Of a stretch of DNA of 13,249 nucleotides, positions 7,601-13,249 are shown piece after piece (the stretch's first letter is position 1; each line of letters begins with the position of its first letter). The DNA comes from Triparma columacea. Lineage: Eukaryota; Sar; Bolidophyceae; Parmales; Triparmaceae. The stretch lies in NCBI GenBank assembly GCA_030267965.1, contig BRYA01000782.1, positions 1 through 13,249 of the forward strand, read 5' to 3'. The notes under the pieces are model-generated. The model searched no databases. It saw nothing but the letters and a program-made list of their open reading frames with translations, and had not been told where the DNA came from. The position numbers and the translations under genes were made by a program.

Positions 7601-9824
7601 TACCAATTCGCCCACTTTAATTCCTACCGCAAACCCAACATCATCTCCTACCGACTCATTTACATCATCTCCTACGTCAAACCCAACATCATCTCCTACC
7701 GACTCACCAACATCATCTCCTACGTCAAACCCAACATCATCTCCTACCGACTCATTAACATCATCTCCTACGGCAAACCCAACATCATCTCCTACCGACT
7801 CATTAACATCATCTCCTACGTCAAACCCAACATCATCTCCTACCGACTCACCAACATCATCTCCTACGTCAAACCCAACATCATCTCCTGTCGACTCACC
7901 AACATCATCTCCTACCGACTCATTAACATCATCTCCTACGCCAAACCCAACATCATTTCCTACTGATTCACCAACATCATCTACTACCGACTCACCAACA
8001 TCATCTCCTACCGATTCACCAACATCATCTCCTACCGACTCATTAACATCATCTCCTACGCCAAACCCAACATCATCTCCTACGACAAACCCAACGTCAT
8101 CTCCTACCGACTCACCAACATCATCTCCTACCGACTCACCAACATCATCTCCTACGCCAAACCCAACATCATCTCCTACCGACTCACCAACATCATCTCC
8201 TACGCCAAACCCAACATCATCTCCTACAAACTCATTAACATCATCTCCTACGACAAACCCAACATCATCTCCTACTGATTCACCAACATCATCTCCTACC
8301 GACTTACCAACATCATCTCCTACCGACTCACCAACATCATCTCCTATCGACTCACCAACATCATCTCCTACCGACTCACCAACATCATCTCCTACTGATT
8401 CACCAACATCATCTCCTACCGACTCACCAACATCATCTCCTACTGATTCACCAACATCATCACCTACCGACTCATTAACATCATCTCCTATCGACTCACC
8501 AACATCATCTCCTACCGACTCATTAACATCATCTCCTACGACAAACCCAACATCATCTCCTACCAATTCACCAACGTCATCTCCTACCGATTCACCAACG
8601 TCATCTCCTACCGATTCACCAACGTCATCTCCTACCGATTCACCAACGTCATCTCCTACGCCAAACCCAACATCATCTCCTACCGATTCACCAACGTCAT
8701 CTCCTACGCCAAACCCAACATCATCTCCTACCGATTCACCAACGTCATCTCCTACCGACTCACTAACATTATCTCCTATCGATTCACCAACATCATCTCC
8801 TACCGACTCATTAACATCATCTCCTACCGACTCACCAACATCATCTCCTACCGACTCACCAACATCATCTCCTACCGACTCACCAACATCATCTCCTACT
8901 GTCTCACCAACATCATCACCTACGCCAAACCCAACATCATCTCCTACGACAAAACCAACATCATCTCCTATCGATTCGCCAACATCATCTCCTATTGATT
9001 TGCCCACTTTGACGAACACTCCTCCTGCCGCAACAGCAGTGCCAACCTTGGAGGTCACGATTGGGCCGACTGGTCAGTCTCTGTTGACGCCCGTGCCAAC
9101 CTCACCTCCCCCTCCTTCATCTTCATCTTCGTCTTCGTTGTATATCTACATGTGGGATGACGACGGATTCGGGTGGGACGAAGCAGAGGTCGTAATACAC
9201 AAACGTATGGACAGCAGGGCGCTTGAAACTTCAAGTGAGGGCGACAAAACCTTCACCCTCGCCCATGGTCAAGTTTTTCTCCAAGTATCCTTCATTCTCG
9301 ACCCCGGCTGTTACGACATAAGCACAATCACGGAGAGACAATCTTCAAGTGGTGGGGGTTGGGCTATCGTTCAAGTTTTCTCCGATTTCAACACTAATCT
9401 GAAGAGAAGGACGCTAGGAGGTGACGACGCAAACTGGCTCTGTACTGCTGGATTCACTCTTCCGAAGCGTTGCAAGGACAACCCAACAGCAATGGACTGC
9501 CAAGACCAAGAGCGAGCGAAATCTGAACTGAAAAATCGAGGTATTGCTGTCCCGTCGCCTTCACCGACAGCGCAAGTCGACCCCCAACCTCAAACTGTAC
9601 AAACCGACACGGGAGACAGCAGCACTGATCCGGTTGTGTACGGAGTTGCGGGCGCTTTGATTCTCTCCGCTGTTGCGGTCGGGGCTACAGTTCTTACGAT
9701 GAGGAGGAGAAGGAGACTCTCGCTGGAGGAAGATGACAACCCATGGGTGACCAACACTCCCTTGAGTCCACCAACGATGAAGGTTGTTCGTGCGATGGAC
9801 GGGAACTCCCACTTAGTGGAGTAA
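4698..9824 (+). CDS. Membrane-anchored mosaic protein: M12-like (pseudo)protease, CAP domain, 57 SPT repeats, TM helix
   Basis: Seven exons (4698-4987, 5150-5310, 5392-5560, 5622-5993, 6068-6386, 6493-7462, 7546-9824) give 1519 residues with codon phase kept at every junction (2,1,2,2,0,1). Residues 1-200 look like a prodomain. Residues 210-430 match the reprolysin/M12 fold, with zinc-site-like QEIGHNLGMEH at 373-383 and a Met-turn-like GIMEAY. The usual first His is Gln373, so catalysis is doubtful. Residues 467-589 are a CAP/SCP/PR-1 domain (FWGHDD, RENIAQG, NSDGHKRNLL). A PT-rich linker (607-660) and a Cys-rich block (661-735, MTCCETCKQA) follow. Residues 787-1242 are the SPT repeat and 1293-1410 a Gly/Trp ectodomain (MWDDDGFGWDEAEV). 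The TM helix is 1457-1479, followed by RRRRR and a 35-residue tail. The topology implies a cell-surface protein, yet the N-terminus (MAPFSKMQQLYATASG) is a weak signal peptide. Exon 1 is the least certain part. Confidence 0.85.
4988..5149 (+). other. Intron 1 of the mosaic surface-protein gene
   Basis: A 162-nt intron with donor CAG|GTGAGC and acceptor CGTTGCAG, joining phase 2 to phase 2 as an Arg codon (CDGVR|TRLNT). The frame on either side stops inside the intron. Confidence 0.7.
5311..5391 (+). other. Intron 2 of the mosaic surface-protein gene
   Basis: An 81-nt intron with donor CAAG|GTGAGA and acceptor after a C-run (CCCCCCTCCAG). It joins phase 1, giving HNQHQ|EYVHR. Confidence 0.75.
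5561..5621 (+). other. Intron 3 of the mosaic surface-protein gene
   Basis: A 61-nt intron, the shortest in the window, with donor GAAG|GTGAGG and acceptor CACCCCCGCAG. It joins phase 2, giving KLFGR|RCYDE. A CTAAAAC segment could serve as branch site. Confidence 0.75.
5994..6067 (+). other. Intron 4 of the mosaic surface-protein gene
   Basis: A 74-nt intron with donor ATG|GTGAGT and acceptor CGCCGCAG. It splits a Trp codon (phase 2) within the M12-like domain, giving LGLW|LLMDK. A CACTAAAT segment lies upstream of the acceptor. Confidence 0.8.
6192..6224 (+). other. Zinc-site motif with a His-to-Gln change (QEIGHNLGMEH)
   Basis: The M12/reprolysin signature is HExxHxxGxxH. The codon at 6192-6194 is CAG (Gln) where CAC or CAT would be expected. 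The Glu, the two later His residues and the Gly are present. One C/T-to-G transversion separates the two states, so a natural loss of a zinc ligand or a single base error are both possible. Confidence 0.8.
6387..6492 (+). other. Intron 5 of the mosaic surface-protein gene
   Basis: A 106-nt intron with donor CAG|GTAAGA and acceptor TGTCGCAG at phase 0. It separates the M12-like domain from the segment leading into the CAP domain, which fits assembly of the protein from domain-encoding exons. Confidence 0.8.
7463..7545 (+). other. Intron 6 of the mosaic surface-protein gene, with a perfect TACTAAC
   Basis: An 83-nt intron with donor ACAG|GTGCGT and acceptor GACGAATAG. It joins phase 1 and links the Cys-rich region (RKPT) to the repeat exon (DSPTSLPT). 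TACTAAC, identical to the yeast branch-site consensus, is at 7497-7503, about 42 nt before the acceptor. Unlike the other introns it lacks a C-run. Confidence 0.8.
7623..8990 (+). repeat. In-frame minisatellite: 57 copies of a 24-bp unit encoding PT[D/S/P]xPTSS
   Basis: The two main units are CCTACCGACTCACCAACATC+ATCT (PTDSPTSS) and CCTACGCCAAACCCAACATC+ATCT (PTPNPTSS), with variants at residues 2-5. The 1368 bp are exactly 57 x 24 with no change in length anywhere. It encodes residues 787-1242, a Ser/Thr/Pro stalk probably O-glycosylated and held away from the membrane. Because 24 is a multiple of three, other frames, including the minus strand, are also free of stops. Confidence 0.95.
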
Positions 9825-9935
9825 TGTTTTACACGACGAGGATGAGATTGCATAAATTAGGCTTACACACTTGCTAAACAAAACCCATTTTACCCTTTAC
9901 CCTCTTTGTTGCGTAATAGATGGTCCTAATTCCCT
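9825..9935. other. Short convergent 3' region
   Basis: These 111 nt between two convergent stop codons must contain both 3' ends. They are A/T-rich on the plus side (GCATAAATTAGG) with short C/T runs. No canonical AATAAA is present on either strand. The two transcripts may overlap at their 3' ends. Confidence 0.5.
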
Positions 9936-11657
9936 TCAACAAGATAACGACCTCATTAGCTCGATCTCCTCAGCCCTGTACCTCAGCTTGTCCGCACAGA
10001 GTTGGTTACAGTTAATGTAAAGAGTGACCTCCCCCCCCTCCTTCAATCTCGCCGCGATGAGTTCGTTAACCGCCTGGTTGTTCCCAGGGTGCTGGTGCTC
10101 GACGTGTGTGACGATATCGCCTCTTGAGATGCCCTTGCGCGCGGCTTGACCGTAAACGCGCTCGACCCTACCCCCCCCGCCTTCCTTGCCGACGAAGATA
10201 CCCGTGTCAAGCTTGTTGCGAAGCCCGATCCTTTCGCCGAGCTTTGGCTCATTTGTTGTTAATGTGACAACGAAGGGCATATGAGTTGGGAGAGGTGGAG
10301 GAGGGAGGTCCTTGAAAGGTCTAGCTGGCGGGGCTGATTTGGGCGATCCTTCGAAATCGGGGCTCTTGAGTTCATCGTCATCAGACATAGAAGAGGATTG
10401 GGAAAGGGAGGATGCTTTCTTCTCATGACCTGGTCTCTTGAACACCTTGAACGCCCCAAATACAGCTTCCTTGATGTCCTTGAAGTCACGACCGCCTGCA
10501 CTCGTCGACCACCCAGTCTTCGTATTAACTTCCGGTTCGCTGTGACGACGAAAGCGAAGATCGCAAAAATAAGCGTTAGAAATATAGGGCGAAGCTTTCG
10601 GCGTCAAAACTCAACTATCAGAGCTAATCATTTTCGCTCATTTTCTGACACCTTTCACGCCATGACTCACCTTGGCCCCGCAGCAGTCTCGCTGTCCGTC
10701 GGGAATGACTTCCCGTTCATGACAAGGCCTTCGATCCCATGTAAAATAACGACCCCCTTAATCAGGTCGTCGACGTTTCCGGAGGTCATGAGCGTATAAG
10801 TGTACTCTCTATGACGAGCGTGGGGTAGTTTTGCGCGACGTTTAGGTGTATATGAGTTATTGACAACGATGTATAAATGGTTTTGCTTCATCTTACCTCT
10901 CCTCGGCATCCATGACAGAATCAAGCCCTCGAAGAACGACTGTGTCGACAAAACCATCCATGTCCTCGCTGTACGATCTGCTCTTCAAGTTGACGCTGCT
11001 CCAGTCCGCGTAGCGGTAGCGGATCTCAGAAGCGGTAAGCTGCTCGTCTGGCGTGTCAACGTTGTCCAGGTTGGACCGAGCTACGACGACGTGCTTGCTG
11101 TGAACACCGAAACTGGCAGACTGGCAGGAAGGGCAGGTCACGTCGGACGGGGTCAGGGAATGGCTCCCGTGAAGCTTCATGATGCAAATCGAGCAAACAT
11201 TGTAGGAACACGAGGTGCAGGAGGGGGTAGAGAGAGAGCTAATCGTCAGGGTTGAGAGGCATAAAGGACATGCCTCTCTTTCAGGCGACTGGGCTATTGC
11301 TGCAATCGTAGGCTCAGGTGTGGAGCTGTCAGTGTCCTCGTTGGCCTCTGGTTTGGCCTCTGGTTTGGACTCGGTTTTGGTCTCTGCATTTGGTGGCTTA
11401 TGAAGGAAATCCTCGACAATAACTGGAGCCTCCTCCTTAAACTCTGTGTCTGGTTCCTCAGCATCGGGTTCTTTAGCGTCTGGTTCACCACAAAGCTTGA
11501 GAAGCTCTAACTCGTCATCATCCAAACTTGCAGCGTCACCCTGCCCAGTAACAACCACTTTGTCAACATTAGTTCTGATTTCAGCGGATTGATTTTTCTC
11601 TGAATCTGCCTCGACAGTCGAAGCAAACTCAGCGATATCGTGAAATTCAATTGACAT
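9936..11657 (-). CDS. Acidic protein with RING-like zinc module and C-terminal PDZ-like domain
   Basis: Exons complement of 10897-11657, 10671-10808 and 9936-10539 encode 500 residues, with both introns in phase 2. The N-terminus (about 1-128) is acidic and repetitive (EPDAKEPDAEEPD, ESKPEAKPEANED). A Cys-rich module follows with four CxxC pairs: C130/C133, C147/C150, C155/C158, C175/C178, plus H163 and H166. The spacing resembles a RING-type cross-brace with Cys at the usual His site, but a tandem zinc ribbon is possible. Exon 2 encodes REYTYTLMTSGNVDDLI. Exon 3 has a Ser-rich linker, a Pro stretch (PPPPLPTHMP), and a PDZ-like fold at about 380-480 (GERIGLRN, ARKGISRGDIVTHVE, GGEVTLYIN). RING domains often act as ubiquitin ligases and PDZ domains bind peptide C-termini, so a substrate-targeting ligase is conceivable. 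That role is inference. The start is the first ATG of the open frame. Confidence 0.72.
10540..10670 (-). other. Intron 2 of the RING/PDZ-like gene
   Basis: A 131-nt intron with donor CCAAG|GTGAGT and acceptor CGTCACAG, splitting a Ser codon at phase 2 (TAAGP-S-EPEVN). Confidence 0.7.
10809..10896 (-). other. Intron 1 of the RING/PDZ-like gene
   Basis: An 88-nt intron with donor GAGAG|GTAAGA and acceptor CGTCATAG. The phase-2 junction gives MDAEER|EYTYT. Two alternative AGs lie 2 and 4 nt downstream but would break frame. Confidence 0.65.
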
Positions 11658-11885
11658 GTCGTCAGTGTAGAGAAGTAAGGCTAATTTGTTGCTGGATTAG
11701 AGGTTAAATTGAGGCAAAAAAGTTAGCAATTCTGAACAAAGTCTCTTCCAAAGTGGAGGGAGAGGGAGGGGTGCATTGCAGTTCAGAAGGAAATTATGAT
11801 ACAGTAGTATTGTTGATTGAAAAGGGTGCAGTACATTTCTTTCTTCTACAGTCCCCCCCTTCCCCCCTCCCAGTACATTTCTTTT
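11658..11885 (-). other. Intergenic region between the AAA ATPase and RING/PDZ-like genes
   Basis: These 228 nt hold the 3' end of the ATPase gene and the promoter and leader of the RING/PDZ-like gene. No clear TATA element was seen. A 14-bp direct repeat and C-runs occur near the ATPase stop codon. I see no gene here. Confidence 0.5.
11829..11884. repeat. 14-bp direct repeat, two copies 42 bp apart
   Basis: CAGTACATTTCTTT occurs at 11829-11842 and again at 11871-11884, ending next to the ATPase stop codon. A C-rich spacer separates them. This could be a small slippage or repair duplication, or a 3'-end signal. Confidence 0.7.
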
Positions 11886-13166
11886 TCACCGAAACGTCTT
11901 CCACCCCTCTTCAAAGTCCTTCATTTCCACCCTCTCCATAACCCCGTCCTCCCCTTCATTCTCAACCCTATCGATCGCCGCTTCCTTCACAGCGTTACAG
12001 TACGCCACAGCCTCACATGCCAGCATGTCCCTACACCGAAGACCGATTGCCGAACCGTCGAAATTTACACCCAAGTTCCAGTCTTGGAATTCCCCCTGCA
12101 TTATTATTAGACCGGCGAGGGGTTAAATTTTTGCATTAGAATCCCCCCCTCTCCTTTTTCTTTCGCAGTTAAAAAATAGCGTCTATACTACTCACCTCGA
12201 TAACGTCTCTCCACCCCTCCCCAACCGTCCCTAATTCAATGTTCCCTTCCATTCTCCCTCCTCTAACCAGTGCATCATCAAGCTCCTCCCTATCCTCGAT
12301 TTCCCCCACCACAAGTACCCCTTCCCCCCCCCCCCCCGCCCCGTCGATACAGTTAAGCATAGTAGCAAGTACAGTATTCCCCCCCCCCTCCCCCTTCCCG
12401 TATCCTCTATTCCCCACCAGTCCACCTAAATCCTTAAAGTAAACCACGCACGGTTTGACAATCTCAGCCCTCTCAAAACAGCTCCGAATAACCTCCTCCG
12501 TACCTCCAACGTACATGCTAACAACGTCTGACGCTCTGATAGTAATAACCGGTATTCCAAGTTTCGAGAACATCCACTTAGCGAACGTAGATTTCCCCGC
12601 CCCCGGTGGGCCTGTTATTGTGCATCCTTTTACCGGTTTAACACCCATTATCCCACTGTTCTTTAGCGACCCTATTATAGTAGTAGTAACGTTCCTCTTA
12701 ACATCATCGAACCCTCTGCAACCTTCAAATTCATCGCTAATTATAGAGACGTCTAAACCTATCATTGCGGTACTCTCGGTTGCGGTTACGCCTATTTTAA
12801 CACCGTCAATCGTATCGTTGTACCGTCTACTTACAGCGGAACAACAGTCACCTATTGTGAAACCGCAGGATGTAGAGCGAAGGATTTCTAGGTCGGTTTT
12901 AGTGTGGGTGATGGGGACTGAAGATAGTAAGTGTTTGTAGGCGCAGACTTTATCGCAGTTTTGGGGGAAGGTTTTATCTAATCTCATAGCTATTTCACCT
13001 CCACCGCGTACACCCGAGCTTTTACACTTAGCGTTTTTAGTAACGAGGACTCTGCAACCTTTGTCACGGAGGGATTTTAGAAGGGAGGTTATTAGGACAA
13101 GGGAGGTTTGGGATGTTGACGTTGTGGTTGTGTAGGTCGGGGGGGAGGTGTAGGGGTCGGTTGAAT
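11886..13166 (-). CDS. AAA+ ATPase domain protein with degenerate Walker B and sensor 1 (5' end not resolved)
   Basis: Exons complement of 12197-1 (12196) up to about 13166 and 11886-12095, joined at phase 0 (RDVIE|GEFQD). The first ATG in the open frame is well inside coding-like sequence. A long pyrimidine tract followed by AAAAAAAG, ending at 13167, looks like an intron acceptor, so the start probably lies upstream of the window. The visible module has classical AAA order: FEGCRGFDDVKRNV, Walker A GPPGAGKST, pore-loop-like MYVGGTEEVIR, then the Walker B position PCVVYFKDL where hhhhDE is expected (codons at 12430-12435). The sensor-1 region VLVVGEIEDREELDDAL has Glu where Asn is usual, and the arginine-finger region is VRGGRMEGNIEL. 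The last exon is the helical lid, ending DFEEGWKTFR. It resembles the Cdc48/Afg2/peroxin-type AAA family. Nucleotide binding looks possible but hydrolysis is doubtful. Confidence 0.75.
12096..12195 (-). other. Intron in the AAA ATPase gene
   Basis: A 100-nt intron with donor CGAG|GTGAGT and acceptor AATGCAG at phase 0, joining the AAA core to its helical C-terminal lid. The unspliced frame stops within the intron. A TCTAAT or TCTAATAAT segment could provide the branch site. Confidence 0.78.
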
Positions 13167-13249
13167 CTTTTTTTCGGGAGGAAGAACAAGGCAAGGGGGG
13201 GGGGAGGGGAGAGGGGAGAGAGGACGGGTAAGGGAGGGGGGGGTGGGGA
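13167..13249 (-). other. Probable 3' part of an upstream intron (pyrimidine tract) of the ATPase gene
   Basis: On the minus strand the last 80 nt are almost pure C/T, with a C-run followed by TTCTTCCTCCCG and an A-run ending in AG at 13168-13167. This matches the C-rich 3' intron ends elsewhere in the window. The frame stays open through it but lacks an ATG, and the translation would be a Pro/Leu/Ser run. Confidence 0.5.

Noticed and set aside
7463..7966. Plus-strand frame rich in PNIISYRL
   Set aside because: Another frame of the same repeat. It stops inside the array and has no continuation into conserved sequence.
7623..8990. CRISPR array or satellite DNA
   Set aside because: Units are directly adjacent with no unique spacers, in-frame and inside an exon. 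This is a coding minisatellite in a eukaryotic gene.
7499..9058. Minus-strand 519-codon open frame made of VGDDVGES repeats
   Set aside because: It is the reverse complement of the 24-bp SPT repeat. A stop-free unit whose length is a multiple of three stays open in other frames. The plus frame links by splice phase to good flanking domains.
12455..12940. 161-codon plus-strand open frame
   Set aside because: Antisense to the AAA core, whose minus frame carries Walker A and the other AAA landmarks in order.
1..13249. tRNA, rRNA or transposon remains
   Set aside because: I searched by eye for cloverleaf arms, B-box-like motifs, terminal inverted repeats and reverse-transcriptase or transposase motifs and found none convincing.

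Overview
This is nuclear DNA from a eukaryote, most likely a heterokont (stramenopile) microalga of the diatom/bolidophyte kind. Five protein-coding genes on both strands are broken by at least 11 short GT-AG introns (61-162 nt), and each proposed junction keeps the codon phase. Introns tend to have C-rich 3' ends, and one holds a TACTAAC branch-site motif. The taxonomic call also rests on the very long Ser-Pro-Thr repeat surface protein, which resembles those of diatoms and relatives, and on one protein with a possible plastid presequence. No rRNA, tRNA, transposon, CRISPR or prokaryotic operon structure was seen.

Layout. (1) 1-1766, minus: 5' two exons of a Mei2-like RNA-binding protein with two RRMs; its C-terminus lies off the left edge. 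(2) 1767-2435: divergent intergenic region with a TATA-like element facing each gene and a strong G-tract. (3) 2436-4449, plus: a two-exon membrane protein of unknown function. (4) 4698-9824, plus: a seven-exon, 1519-residue membrane-anchored mosaic protein. It has an M12-like metalloprotease domain whose first zinc-binding His is Gln, then a CAP/SCP domain, a PT-rich linker, a Cys-rich segment, exactly 57 in-register copies of a 24-bp repeat encoding PTxSPTSS/PTxNPTSS, a Gly-Trp C-terminal ectodomain, one transmembrane helix and a basic tail. (5) 9936-11657, minus, convergent with the last: a three-exon, 500-residue protein with an acidic N-terminus, a RING-like zinc module and a C-terminal PDZ-like domain. 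(6) 11886-about 13166, minus: an AAA+ ATPase with intact Walker A and arginine-finger region but altered Walker B and sensor 1; its 5' end appears to lie beyond the right edge.

The genes are functionally unrelated, as is usual in a compact eukaryotic genome, and nothing suggests co-regulation beyond the shared divergent promoter region. The most unusual material is the predicted pseudo-protease/CAP/SPT-repeat surface protein with its expressed minisatellite. Next come the degenerate AAA ATPase and the RING-PDZ combination. All gene models are hand-built from splice signals and reading-frame continuity; no database search or transcript evidence was available.
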